64,000 nucleotides of DNA, from the NCBI GenBank assembly GCA_016290885.1, contig JAEEVN010000004.1:1-64000 (forward strand), read 5' to 3'. The notes below the pieces were generated by a model that saw only the letters and a program-made list of their open reading frames with translations, made no database searches and was not told the origin of the DNA. The stretch is from Caryophanales bacterium. GTDB taxonomy: Bacteria; Bacillota_I; Bacilli_A; RF39; UBA660. Shown one piece after another: positions 40,093-50,342 of the stretch. Made by a program: the position numbers and the translations under genes. Each line of letters begins with the position of its first letter. The first letter of the stretch is position 1.

Positions 40093-40817
40093 GGTCTTTC
40101 ACCACCATCAACTCTTATAATCGAATCATTAATATATGAACAAATAGATATATTATAAATAGCTTCTGCTATTTCTTCTGGTTCAGCAAATCTACCTAGT
40201 TTAATCTTAGGAGTTTCTTCATCGACAAGTTCTTGTCCTAATTCTTTATTCATTTCAGTATTAACCCATCCTGGACAAATAGCATTTACTCTTATATTAG
40301 GAGCATATTGATCTGCTAAATTATGTGTTAGAGATATTACTCCTGCTTTGGATGCATCATAATCAAGTGATTCAGTATATGTAGTATCTATACCATTAGT
40401 ACTAGATATATTCATTATTACACCTTTATCCATTATTTTAGCAGTATATTTAGATACTAAGAATGTTCCTATTAAATTAACATCTAATGTTCTTCTGAAA
40501 TTATCCACAGTCTTATCTTCAAAAGTAGTATCTATAGCAATACCTGCATTATTAACAAGTACATCTACTTTACCAAATACTTCTTTTACTTTATTAACCA
40601 TATCAATAACTTCTTCTTCATTAGATATATCACATTTAATTACTAATGTATTAACTCCTAATTCTTTAGCTAATCTTTCTACTTCTAAAGCTCCTTCTAA
40701 ATCAGAATTATAATTTATAACAACATCATATCCTTCTTTAGCATACTTTAATATAGTAGCTTTACCTATTCCTTTACTAGAACCAGTTACTAAAACAACT
40801 TTATTCATTATTATCAT
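40089..40817 (-). CDS. short-chain dehydrogenase/reductase
   Basis: VTGSSKGIGKATILKYAKEG, NNAGIA, YDASKAGVISLTHNLA, NAICPGWVNT. Confidence 0.93.
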   Translation of the reverse strand: MIIMNKVVLVTGSSKGIGKATILKYAKEGYDVVINYNSDLEGALEVERLAKELGVNTLVIKCDISNEEEVIDMVNKVKEVFGKVDVLVNNAGIAIDTTFEDKTVDNFRRTLDVNLIGTFLVSKYTAKIMDKGVIMNISSTNGIDTTYTESLDYDASKAGVISLTHNLADQYAPNIRVNAICPGWVNTEMNKELGQELVDEETPKIKLGRFAEPEEIAEAIYNISICSYINDSIIRVDGGERP

Positions 40818-41313
40818 TCCTTTCTTTATCTATCTTGTCTTTTAAATATTGTGCAAAATAGTCATAGTATTTATCTTGTAGTTCTTTTATCTTCCAATCA
40901 AATCCTGTGATTGTCCCTCTGCAATCAGGAGATCCGCATGTACATTCAAACGAATAATTTTCGTTATCAATAAAAGCATAATCCACTGTTAGTTCTTCAT
41001 CCTTTTTTATATCTCTCATTGCTACAAATGTAATCTCGCCATGTAGTCCAACATTTGGATTACATGAATGATTTTGATAAAGTTTAATACTTTCTTCTTC
41101 CTCTTTATTAGTAGAGCCTAGATAGTATTCATCACTAATGGGGAAATAACTATCACATATTCCTGACGAAAATATTTGATCCTTTGTCAAAATATGACCA
41201 CCTTTAATAAATACTATTTCGCCCTTTGTTATGTCTTCCTTAGCAAAAATCCCTTTTCCATTAATTGATTCATTTCTTACTTCTACTTTTGGTGACAATC
41301 TAGAACTAATCAT
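40801..41313 (-). CDS. SET-domain protein with post-SET Cys cluster
   Basis: GKGIFAKEDITKGEIVFIKGG, YQNHSCNPNVGLHG, DEELTVDYAFID, CTCGSPDCRGTITG. Confidence 0.9.
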   Translation of the reverse strand: MISSRLSPKVEVRNESINGKGIFAKEDITKGEIVFIKGGHILTKDQIFSSGICDSYFPISDEYYLGSTNKEEEESIKLYQNHSCNPNVGLHGEITFVAMRDIKKDEELTVDYAFIDNENYSFECTCGSPDCRGTITGFDWKIKELQDKYYDYFAQYLKDKIDKERNDNNE

Positions 41314-41367
41314 ATATACACCTCAAAAAAATTATACCATAAAAAAAATACTAATATTAGTATTTTT

Positions 41368-43689
41368 TTATTTATTTACCTTTAAAGTAAAGTTTTCTAT
41401 CTCTGGCATATCTACACCATATTCTTTAATATATTTATCATGTTCACTAAGCATATTATTACAATAATTAATTAAATTATCTTTATTATCATTATCAATA
41501 TACTTTAAAGCTGCCATTGCTATATGATATCTATCTATTTCATTTTTAACTCTTTGATCAAATGAAGTAGTAATAGTACCTTCCTCTTTATACCCATGAA
41601 CATGGAAATTATTGTTATATCTCTTATATATTAATTGATGTATTAAGTTAGGATATCCATGGAAATTAAATATAACTGGTTTATCAGTAGTAAAATAATT
41701 ATTAAAATCAAAATCAGTTAATCCATGAGGAGAATTAGTACTTGATTCTAATTTAAACAAATCTACTACTACTATTGTTCTTATTTTTATATTTGGGCAG
41801 AATTCTTTTATTAAATTATGTGCAGCGAATAATTCAAGTGTTGGTGTTTCTCCAGAAGATGCAAGTACTATATCAGGATCTTCTTCGCTTAACCAAGGAA
41901 CTATTATTAATCCATCTGTACATAGTTTAATAGCTTCTTCCTTATTAAACCATTGGAATCTAGGATGTTTAGAAGCTACAATAGTGTTTATATAATCTTT
42001 TGTTCTTAAACAATGATCTAATGTACTAATAAGAGTATTAGTATCACAAGGTAGATACATTCTCATTATTTCACTCTTTTTAGAAGTAATATGATTTAAG
42101 AATCCAGGATCTTGATGTGTATAACCATTATGATCTTGTTGCCATGCATGTGATGTTAATAATATATTTAAAGATGATATAGATTTTCTAAAATCTAATT
42201 CTTTAGATACTTTAATCCATTTTGAATGTTGAGATACCATTGAGTCAACGATTCTTATAAATGCTTCATAACTTGCAAATAATCCATGTCTACCTGTTAA
42301 AAGATATCCTTCAAGCATACCTTCACAGACATGTTCTGATAAAAATGAGTCAATTATATTTCCATCATGGCTTAAATTTTCATCTGTATCTAGAATTTCA
42401 CCATTAAATCTTCTTTTTTCTGTATCAAATATATTAAACAATCTATTTGACATAGCTTCATCAGGACAAAATAGCTTAAAATTATCATTTTTTGCCATAA
42501 TATCACGTATAAATTTACTAGCTTCTTCAGTATCTTGTTTGATAACCTTTCCAGGAGTATCAAAATCTAACATATATTTATGAAAATCTGGCATATCTAG
42601 CTCTTTTAAAAGCATTCCTCCATTGGCATAAGGACTACTTCCCATCCTTTTTTCACCTTTTGGAATGATTGATTTAATATCTTCAAGTAACTTTCCATCT
42701 TTATCAAAACAATTTTCTATATGATAACTCTTTAACCAACTTTCAAGAGGAATAATATTCTCTGGATGAGATTCATCCACTAGTAATGGAACTTGATGTG
42801 ATCTGAATGAACCCTCAACTTTTTTACCATCGACTACTTCTGGTCCAGTCCATCCTTTTAAAGTCTTTAATATTATCATTGGATAAATAGGTCTACTATC
42901 ATCAGAAGATTCTTTTATATTTTTTATTTTACTTATAACATAGTCCATAGCTAAAGACATATTACTTTGTAATGTATTTATATTATTTCCTTTAACTATA
43001 ATAGGTTCATATCCATATCCTTTAAATAAATTCTTTAATTCTTCATCACTTATTCTAGAAAGTATTGTAGGATTACTTATTTTATAACCATTTAGATGTA
43101 ATATTGGTAATACTACACCATCTTTATGTTTGTTTATTATCTTATTTATATGCCATGAAGTAGATAAAGGACCTGTTTCAGCTTCTCCATCCCCAATTAC
43201 ACATGCAGCGATTAAATTAGGATTATCAAGTACTGCACCATAAGCATGAGCAAGACTATATCCTAGTTCTCCACCTTCATTTATAGATCCAGGAACTTCT
43301 GGAGAACAATGTGAAGATACTCCCCCTGGGAATGAGAATTGTTTAAATAGTTTTTTCATTCCTTCTTTATCTTGAGTAATATTTGGGTATACTTCAGAAT
43401 AAGTTCCTTCTAAATAAGTATTAGCAATCATAGCATTTCCACCATGACCTGGTCCTGATATATAAATCATATCTAAATTATATTTAACTATTACTCTATT
43501 TAAGTGTTCATATATAAAGTTTTGCCCTACTGTAGTACCAAAATGCCCTACTATTTTCTTTTTTATATCACTTAATTCTAAAGGTCTTTCAAGCAAAGGA
43601 TTATCAAGTAAGTATAATTGCCCTACAGTTAAATAATTAGCAGCATCAAAGTATCGATTTAATAAATCTAATTCTTTTTCACTTATCAT
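41368..43689 (-). CDS. xfp: phosphoketolase
   Basis: YISGPGHGGNAMIANTYLEGTYSEVYPNITQD, SFPGGVSSHCSPEVPGSINEGGELGYSLAHAYGA. Confidence 0.97.
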   Translation of the reverse strand: MISEKELDLLNRYFDAANYLTVGQLYLLDNPLLERPLELSDIKKKIVGHFGTTVGQNFIYEHLNRVIVKYNLDMIYISGPGHGGNAMIANTYLEGTYSEVYPNITQDKEGMKKLFKQFSFPGGVSSHCSPEVPGSINEGGELGYSLAHAYGAVLDNPNLIAACVIGDGEAETGPLSTSWHINKIINKHKDGVVLPILHLNGYKISNPTILSRISDEELKNLFKGYGYEPIIVKGNNINTLQSNMSLAMDYVISKIKNIKESSDDSRPIYPMIILKTLKGWTGPEVVDGKKVEGSFRSHQVPLLVDESHPENIIPLESWLKSYHIENCFDKDGKLLEDIKSIIPKGEKRMGSSPYANGGMLLKELDMPDFHKYMLDFDTPGKVIKQDTEEASKFIRDIMAKNDNFKLFCPDEAMSNRLFNIFDTEKRRFNGEILDTDENLSHDGNIIDSFLSEHVCEGMLEGYLLTGRHGLFASYEAFIRIVDSMVSQHSKWIKVSKELDFRKSISSLNILLTSHAWQQDHNGYTHQDPGFLNHITSKKSEIMRMYLPCDTNTLISTLDHCLRTKDYINTIVASKHPRFQWFNKEEAIKLCTDGLIIVPWLSEEDPDIVLASSGETPTLELFAAHNLIKEFCPNIKIRTIVVVDLFKLESSTNSPHGLTDFDFNNYFTTDKPVIFNFHGYPNLIHQLIYKRYNNNFHVHGYKEEGTITTSFDQRVKNEIDRYHIAMAALKYIDNDNKDNLINYCNNMLSEHDKYIKEYGVDMPEIENFTLKVNK

Positions 43690-43750
43690 AACAATCCTCC
43701 TTATTCTTTAATATTATTATATACTATTTTTAAATAAAAAAAAAGAAGTA

Positions 43751-43999
43751 TTATTTACTTCCGTTTGTTCTTGCTAGACTAAGATTTCTAATCTTACCAC
43801 CTTGTCTTGTTTTAATACCCATCATTACTTTATTAGGGGCACCATCAAGTTTACCACAGTGTTTGCAATTTCTTACATAGTAATCTGTTGCTACTATAGC
43901 ATAAGACATACCTGCGATTGTACCTTCTTTTCGTTTTGTTTCGATTGTTCTCCAACCTGTATACTCGTGGAAACCTTTTACTTCACATGTTTTAACCAA
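43751..43999 (-). CDS. hypothetical protein (82 aa, one CxxC)
   Basis: ORF with CKHCG motif; no family recognised. Confidence 0.65.
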   Translation of the reverse strand: MVKTCEVKGFHEYTGWRTIETKRKEGTIAGMSYAIVATDYYVRNCKHCGKLDGAPNKVMMGIKTRQGGKIRNLSLARTNGSK

Positions 44000-44066
44000 C
44001 TCAATCCCTCCTTTGATGGCGTATATTATAACATATCAAAACTATTTGTAAATAAAAAAAGAATAA

Positions 44067-45029
44067 TTATTTATTCTTTTTATATTCTATACATACTTTA
44101 TCTAATTCCTTAATAATTTTTTCTATATCTTCAGGATTAGTTAATCTAGCTCCAGAGGCATATATATGTCCTCCTCCTCCAAATTTTTCTAAAGATGTAT
44201 TAATAATAGGTCCTCTACTTCTGGCATTAACCTTTATTAAATTATTCTTTTTGTCTTCCGTAAAGAATACCCATACTATTATTTCATTAATATTATTAAA
44301 ATTACCTATTATATTACCAGTAAGGGCTGTATCTCCACCGAATTTTTGGATTGTTTCATCATCAATGACTATATATCCAAGACCATTTTCAGTTACATTT
44401 AAATGTTCTGCTACATAACCATTAAATCTTACATCTACTAGATTTCTTCTATATAAAGTATCATATAATGGTCTAATAACTAGATCTTGTTCTTCAATTA
44501 AATTACCTATTAATTTAAATGTTTTAGGACTAGTATAATCATACATAAATCTATTAGTATCTGTTACTACTCCCATGAATAGTTTTTCAGCAGCTTCTTT
44601 GTTCATCTTTAAATCAGTATTATTTACTAATTCTATTAGCATTTGGCATACTGAAGAAGATGATTCATCTACCCATTTTAAGTCTTCAAAACATTCTATT
44701 TCTGGATGATGATCTATTTTAATAGTATATTTAAATTCGCTTGGATTAGTTATTCCATCGATTCTAATAGCATTTGGAGTATCTAGGATAATTAATAATG
44801 AATCTTTTATTTCTTTTTCATCTAATTTATCCATTTTACCCATATATTTGAATACAGAGGAATATGCTCCTACTACAGATACTTTTTTATTAGGAAAAGT
44901 ATTAATTATTATTTCTTTTAAACCTAATGTACTTCCTAAAGCATCTATATCTGCTCCTATATGTCTTGCTATTACTATCTTGTCATGTTCTTTAATTTTT
45001 TCATATATTTCATTATATATTTTTTTCAT
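44067..45029 (-). CDS. nrnA: DHH/DHHA1 phosphoesterase (NrnA-like)
   Basis: IVIARHIGADIDALGST, IKIDHHPE, GGGGHIYASGARL. Confidence 0.92.
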   Translation of the reverse strand: MKKIYNEIYEKIKEHDKIVIARHIGADIDALGSTLGLKEIIINTFPNKKVSVVGAYSSVFKYMGKMDKLDEKEIKDSLLIILDTPNAIRIDGITNPSEFKYTIKIDHHPEIECFEDLKWVDESSSSVCQMLIELVNNTDLKMNKEAAEKLFMGVVTDTNRFMYDYTSPKTFKLIGNLIEEQDLVIRPLYDTLYRRNLVDVRFNGYVAEHLNVTENGLGYIVIDDETIQKFGGDTALTGNIIGNFNNINEIIVWVFFTEDKKNNLIKVNARSRGPIINTSLEKFGGGGHIYASGARLTNPEDIEKIIKELDKVCIEYKKNK

Positions 45030-45041
45030 ATTTACTCTTTT

Positions 45042-46235
45042 CTATTTTACTAAATTATATGTATCTCTTACCATCATTAATTCTTCGTTAGTAGGTATAA
45101 CATATATATCTATACTTGATTTATCAGTACTGATTTTTCCCTCATGTATTTCTTTAAAACCAGCGATTTTAGAATTAAATTCTAAATCTATATCTAAACC
45201 TATTGGTTTTAATCTATTAGTGATATCTTCTCTCAATTGATCACTATTTTCACCAGCACCTGCGGTAAATATTATACCATCAACCTTACCACCTAAGTCA
45301 ATATAATAATCTACTATATATTTAGCTATTCTAGCATCATACATTTCTAATGCTAATTTACACATTTCATCACCAGACATAGCACCTTCAAGTACATCTC
45401 TTCTATCACTAAATGTAGATATACCAAGTAATCCTGATTCTTTATTTAATTTATTTGTTATTTCTTCTACAGTCATTCCTGATTCTTTAGATACATATTC
45501 AATTATAGATGGATCGATAGAACCACTTCTAGTACCCATCATAAGCCCATCTAGAGGAGTTATTCCCATAGTAGTGTCATAACACTTTCCATCTTTAACG
45601 CATGAAATACTAGCTCCTGAACCTATATGGCATATTATTAAATTAACATCTTCTTTATTTAACTTATCTTTCATATATTCAGTTATATATTTATGACTAG
45701 TTCCATGGAATCCATATTTTCTAACTCCATAGTTCTTATACCATTCATATGGAACTGGGAATATATATTTATCTTTTGGCATTGTTTGATGAAATGCTGT
45801 ATCAAATATAGCTACTTGTTTAACATTTGGTAATGCTTCTTTAAATGCTTCAATACCTGCTAAATTACCTGGATGATGTAGAGGTCCTAATTTAGTTAAT
45901 TCTTTTATATCATTTATTACTTCATCAGTAATAATAACTGATTCACTATATTTCTCTCCACCATGAAGTACTCTATTTGCTATTCCATCTATTTCATCAA
46001 GTGATTCAACTGCATGATATTTAAGTAATTCTTCTATAAGAACTTTAACAGCTTCTCCATGATCTTTTAAATATCTTTCACCTTTAATTTTTTCACCATT
46101 AACTTTAGTATTCCAAAAACTATCTTTTAAACCTATTTTTTCTATATATCCACTAATTACTACTTCTTCTTCAGGCATATTAACTAATTGGAACTTTAAT
46201 GATGAACTACCTGCATTTACTGCTAAAATTTTCAT
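45042..46235 (-). CDS. ackA: acetate kinase
   Basis: MKILAVNAGSSSLKFQL, NRVLHGGEKYSES, FDTAFHQTMP, KYGFHGTSHKY. Confidence 0.98.
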   Translation of the reverse strand: MKILAVNAGSSSLKFQLVNMPEEEVVISGYIEKIGLKDSFWNTKVNGEKIKGERYLKDHGEAVKVLIEELLKYHAVESLDEIDGIANRVLHGGEKYSESVIITDEVINDIKELTKLGPLHHPGNLAGIEAFKEALPNVKQVAIFDTAFHQTMPKDKYIFPVPYEWYKNYGVRKYGFHGTSHKYITEYMKDKLNKEDVNLIICHIGSGASISCVKDGKCYDTTMGITPLDGLMMGTRSGSIDPSIIEYVSKESGMTVEEITNKLNKESGLLGISTFSDRRDVLEGAMSGDEMCKLALEMYDARIAKYIVDYYIDLGGKVDGIIFTAGAGENSDQLREDITNRLKPIGLDIDLEFNSKIAGFKEIHEGKISTDKSSIDIYVIPTNEELMMVRDTYNLVK

Positions 46236-46289
46236 AAAATCACCTACCTCTATAATTATACAACAAAAAAAGCATATTTTAAATATGCT

Positions 46290-47126
46290 TTATACTAACT
46301 TTAATATTAAGTTTACTATAATAATTGCATATACTACAACTATTATACTAAGAACAAATATATCTGCAAAACCTGCATTTTGACTAGTTATAGGAGCTAT
46401 TTTATCTTCTGCTAAAGGTATTACTTTCTTTGGTTCTTCTTTAGTTGGATTTAATACAACTTTTACTTTATCTATATATTCCTTCATCTTTCTATTAATA
46501 TCTTCTTCAGTAATTTGTACTTGATCAGGATACATACTAGCAGCTTCTAAATATACTTTTAAGTTATTAAAACTACTTGCTATCTTTTCATCATCACTTG
46601 CATTAGAAAAATTAACATTTCCAATATATTTACCTGTTTTATCATAATTTTGTAAGTCTAAATCAAAATCATAATGTTCTTTAATAGATTTAACTACTTC
46701 ATCAATAGTATTTTTTTCTACTATATCGATAGCCTTATTTATATCTATTAAACCAGTAGATTCATTTACTGCAAAATCTTTTAATAAGTTATCTAATCCT
46801 GCTTTACTTTTAATTTCAGTTAATATCTTTATATCATTTAATGTTTCTTTATCTGATTCACTTGATATAACTTTAGGTTCTACCATACTAATTGGTTCTT
46901 CTTTTACTTCTTCTCTTAGGAATGTATTATTATTTAAAAAACTAATTACAGCAGTTTCATCAATAATATTTTCTAATTCATCAATAGAAATATTCTTAGT
47001 AAAACCATTATAAGATAATACTATTTCGCCAGTACTTTGATTTAATCCTTTAATATATTTTTGTATAAAAGGATTACTATTATAATAATTAACTAACCTA
47101 GTTTTTATATCCATAATACATACCAC
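46290..47126 (-). CDS. hypothetical C-terminally membrane-anchored protein
   Basis: Single TM at extreme C-terminus (FADIFVLSIIVVVYAIIIVNLILKLV). Confidence 0.7.
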   Translation of the reverse strand: MVCIMDIKTRLVNYYNSNPFIQKYIKGLNQSTGEIVLSYNGFTKNISIDELENIIDETAVISFLNNNTFLREEVKEEPISMVEPKVISSESDKETLNDIKILTEIKSKAGLDNLLKDFAVNESTGLIDINKAIDIVEKNTIDEVVKSIKEHYDFDLDLQNYDKTGKYIGNVNFSNASDDEKIASSFNNLKVYLEAASMYPDQVQITEEDINRKMKEYIDKVKVVLNPTKEEPKKVIPLAEDKIAPITSQNAGFADIFVLSIIVVVYAIIIVNLILKLV

Positions 47127-47200
47127 CTTATTATATATAATTATAACATAATATGTTTAAAAATGATATAAAAATAATAAAAAAAGAAGTCATAGACTTC

Positions 47201-48091
47201 TTATTTATCTTGTAATACGCTTAGGATTCCATCCATTTTCTTTTGAACACCAGTTAATTGTTCTTCTAATTCTTCATTTTTCTTTTTGATTTCTTCTTTT
47301 TCATTACTTAAACTTAATGCTTCTTTTTGTTTTTCAAATAAATCAAATTTAGTCTTAGATAATTCTTCTTCTAAATCTTCTATTTGTTTTTGTTGTTTAG
47401 CATATACATCCATTAATACTGGTTCAACTGTTTTCTTAAATTGATCTTCATAATCAACTCTTTGAACTCTAGATTCATATACTGGTTTTTCTACTACTGG
47501 TTTTGGTTCTATTATCTTAGGTTCAATTATTTTTGGTTCTTCTTTAGCAGGTTCTTCTACTTTAGCAGCTGTTTCCATAACAGATTGAATTGTTTTATTT
47601 CTTGCTTGCAATTCTTCAAAAGTAGGAATCTTTATAGTTTTTTCTATTTCAGGTTCTTTAGTTTCTACTACTGGTTTTTCTAAAGTTACAGGAGCTACTT
47701 CAGTTTCTTCACTATACTTAGAGCCAATAACATCAGCGAATTTCTTAGATACTAATAGTTTCTTTGGCTTTCTTACTGCTATTTCTTCTCCTACTAATTT
47801 AGCATCTAATTTTATATTTTCTGGGAATGGTTCATCTTCAGATTTAGCTAATGTTTTTAATACTGATTTAAGATTATTCCATTCTTCATCAGTAGTTATT
47901 TCTCTTGAAGAATAATTACCACCTTCTGATACTAAACCTGTAACATATATTTTAATCATTCCTTCTTCATTTAATTCATTTAATGAGTAAACTATATAAT
48001 CATTTGCATTAGCTAATCTAAATTTTGAAAGAATAGTTGCATCTTGTCTAACACCATCTTCATTTATTATATATATTAATTTATCAGTCAT
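47201..48091 (-). CDS. hypothetical coiled-coil protein
   Basis: Pro/Glu-rich linker then C-terminal coiled coil. Confidence 0.7.
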   Translation of the reverse strand: MTDKLIYIINEDGVRQDATILSKFRLANANDYIVYSLNELNEEGMIKIYVTGLVSEGGNYSSREITTDEEWNNLKSVLKTLAKSEDEPFPENIKLDAKLVGEEIAVRKPKKLLVSKKFADVIGSKYSEETEVAPVTLEKPVVETKEPEIEKTIKIPTFEELQARNKTIQSVMETAAKVEEPAKEEPKIIEPKIIEPKPVVEKPVYESRVQRVDYEDQFKKTVEPVLMDVYAKQQKQIEDLEEELSKTKFDLFEKQKEALSLSNEKEEIKKKNEELEEQLTGVQKKMDGILSVLQDK

Positions 48092-48126
48092 ATTTATATA
48101 CTCCTTTTACTATAAAAATTATAACA

Positions 48127-48420
48127 CTATTTATTCTTTTTCGCAACAAAATATTTGCATCCAAAAGCGCAATTTTCCTCTAAATACTTATCTAAATTGC
48201 TATATTTATTAATTTTATTTGCTTTAGGATTTTTATCATCATAGAAACCTTTTAATCTAAGTTTTCCATAAGCCCAATCTCCTACTACATAATCAAATTC
48301 ATAAAAATAATCCGTAAGTTTATTTTTAAAGTCTTCAAGAACAAATCCATCTCTATTATTCTTTATTATTTCATACTTTATATTATCTATTTCTACTTGT
48401 TTATTCATATATATCACCAA
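48127..48420 (-). CDS. YutD-like (DUF1027) protein
   Basis: YDYVVGDWAYGKLRLKGFYDDKNPKA...ENCAFGCKYFVAKK. Confidence 0.8.
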   Translation of the reverse strand: MVIYMNKQVEIDNIKYEIIKNNRDGFVLEDFKNKLTDYFYEFDYVVGDWAYGKLRLKGFYDDKNPKANKINKYSNLDKYLEENCAFGCKYFVAKKNK

Positions 48421-48453
48421 TTTAATTATAACATAAAAAAATAGGTTTATAAC

Positions 48454-49206
48454 CTATTTTAATATATATGTTTTTATTATATAGTATGCTGCTACTAGAA
48501 CACCTATTATTAATATGACTATTAGTGCTTTAATGAATCCATTAGTTCCTTTTAATGATTCTTCTAATTCACTATCAATAAAGTCTTTTTTATTAAACAT
48601 AAATGTATTTGTACTATATTCTTTAGTTTGTTTTTTATCATCTTCAGGAGTTTCTTCATTTTCTTCTTTAAGCTCTATTTTCTTGCTTTCTGAAGTTAAA
48701 TCTTTATAAGCTTCCTTTATATTAGTACTAGTTTTAGCACTAGTAAGAGTATTCATTATATCAAGCAGTTCTGTTTCTTCTTGAATTAATTTATCATATG
48801 CTTGTCTTGTCTTAGTTAATTCTTCTTCTATTTCCATATGTGGATCATATCTACTATTTTTTCTTTTTTCAGAAGCATCTAGAATTATATCTCTTTTTTC
48901 TTTAGCTTCTTTTAATACTTCATTAATATTATATACTTTTTTATTATCTTCTTCTGTTTGCCTATTGTTTAATTCTTCAAAGTTAATTGAGGGTCTTTGT
49001 TCCTTTTTTTCACTTAGTTTTCTTTCTTTATCTACAATCTCTTTAATCTTAGATATATCTATCTCTTTACTTTGATCTATAACAACAGAATTAGTATAAT
49101 TCATAGTATCATATAATTCTTCATAAAGTTTTTTATTTCTACTGCTTCTACTTTCATTAGAACTAATGGATGAATACTTATCCATTCTAGTACTCATAGA
49201 TATCAC
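48454..49206 (-). CDS. hypothetical C-terminally membrane-anchored coiled-coil protein
   Basis: Charged coiled-coil body; C-terminal TM ALIVILIIGVLVAAYYIIKTYIL. Confidence 0.7.
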   Translation of the reverse strand: MISMSTRMDKYSSISSNESRSSRNKKLYEELYDTMNYTNSVVIDQSKEIDISKIKEIVDKERKLSEKKEQRPSINFEELNNRQTEEDNKKVYNINEVLKEAKEKRDIILDASEKRKNSRYDPHMEIEEELTKTRQAYDKLIQEETELLDIMNTLTSAKTSTNIKEAYKDLTSESKKIELKEENEETPEDDKKQTKEYSTNTFMFNKKDFIDSELEESLKGTNGFIKALIVILIIGVLVAAYYIIKTYILK

Positions 49207-49298
49207 CTACTTTACTCTTTATATAAAAATAATATCATATTTTTAAATAAATTTCTACTTTTTGTAGTATAATTAATATAATGTGTTAAGGAGGAAAA

Positions 49299-49502
49299 AT
49301 GTTTAAAGTAGATAATGATAAGTGTTTAAGATGTGGAATGTGTACTGGTATATGTCCAGACGTATTCTCATTTGATGATGAAGGAAATATTAAAGTTAAT
49401 AATGAAATTATAAATGAAGAAAATATTGATTCAGTTAATGAAGCTGTAAGTGCTTGTCCAGTAACTGCAATTAGTAAGGAAGAAAAAGAAAACAAGGATT
49501 AA
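49299..49502 (+). CDS. ferredoxin (single [4Fe-4S])
   Basis: CLRCGMCTGICPDVFSF...AVSACPVTAI. Confidence 0.93.
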   Translation: MFKVDNDKCLRCGMCTGICPDVFSFDDEGNIKVNNEIINEENIDSVNEAVSACPVTAISKEEKENKD

Positions 49503-50230
49503 CCTTGTTTTTTTATTTCTGAATATAATACTTTTACTTCATGAATAGATAGTTTTCTATATTTACCCGATGGTAAATCTCCTAAAGTTATAGATCCATA
49601 GGATAATCTAGTTAGTTTTAATACATCTAAATTAAAGTATTCAAATATCTTCTTTATTTCATGATTTTTACCTTCATGAATAGTTATTTCTACCATACTA
49701 ATATTCTTAGCTTTATCTATCTTTTTAACCTTTATTCTGTCTATATTATAAGATATTCCTTTAACTTTAATACCTTTCTTTAAAGTGTTTATTTCTTCTA
49801 AAGAAAGAATACCATTTATTTTAGCCAAATAAACCTTCTTAATATTAGAACTAGGTTTCATCATTAAATTAGCAAATTCTCCATCATTAGTTAGTAATAT
49901 AATACCTGTAGTATCATAATCAAGTCTTCCTATTGGATATATTCTTGTATCTATATCAAAGTAATCAAGAATAGTCTTTCTACCTTTATCATCACTAGTA
50001 GTGGATACTACTTCTCTTGGTTTATTGAATACATAGTATTCTTTTTCTTGTTTAGATAAAGTTACTCCCTCAACTTCAATTATGTCATTTGTATCAACTT
50101 TAGTACCTAGTTCAGTAACAACTGATCCATTAACCTTAACTAATCCTTTAACTATTAGTTCTTCAGCCTTACGTCTTGAACAATATCCTAAAGCACTGAT
50201 TTGTTTTTGTAATCTTTCCATAAAAATCAC
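49499..50230 (-). CDS. rluB: rRNA pseudouridine synthase (RluB/RsuA family)
   Basis: S4 domain LGYCSRRKAEELIVKGLVKVNG; IGRLDYDTTGIILLTNDGEFAN. Confidence 0.92.
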   Translation of the reverse strand: MIFMERLQKQISALGYCSRRKAEELIVKGLVKVNGSVVTELGTKVDTNDIIEVEGVTLSKQEKEYYVFNKPREVVSTTSDDKGRKTILDYFDIDTRIYPIGRLDYDTTGIILLTNDGEFANLMMKPSSNIKKVYLAKINGILSLEEINTLKKGIKVKGISYNIDRIKVKKIDKAKNISMVEITIHEGKNHEIKKIFEYFNLDVLKLTRLSYGSITLGDLPSGKYRKLSIHEVKVLYSEIKKQG

Positions 50231-50342
50231 CTAGAAGTAGTATAACATTTATTTACAAATGAAACAACAATTATTTTTACTTATACAACTCTTCCGGTGT
50301 TTCATATTATATAATAAAAAAAGATATTCAATGAATATCTTT

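Noticed and set aside
50259-50305. ATGAAACA...TGTTTCAT inverted repeat in the rluB/adhesin intergenic region
   Set aside because: 8-bp arms with ~31-nt loop in AT-rich DNA; no promoter or T-tract to support an RNA.
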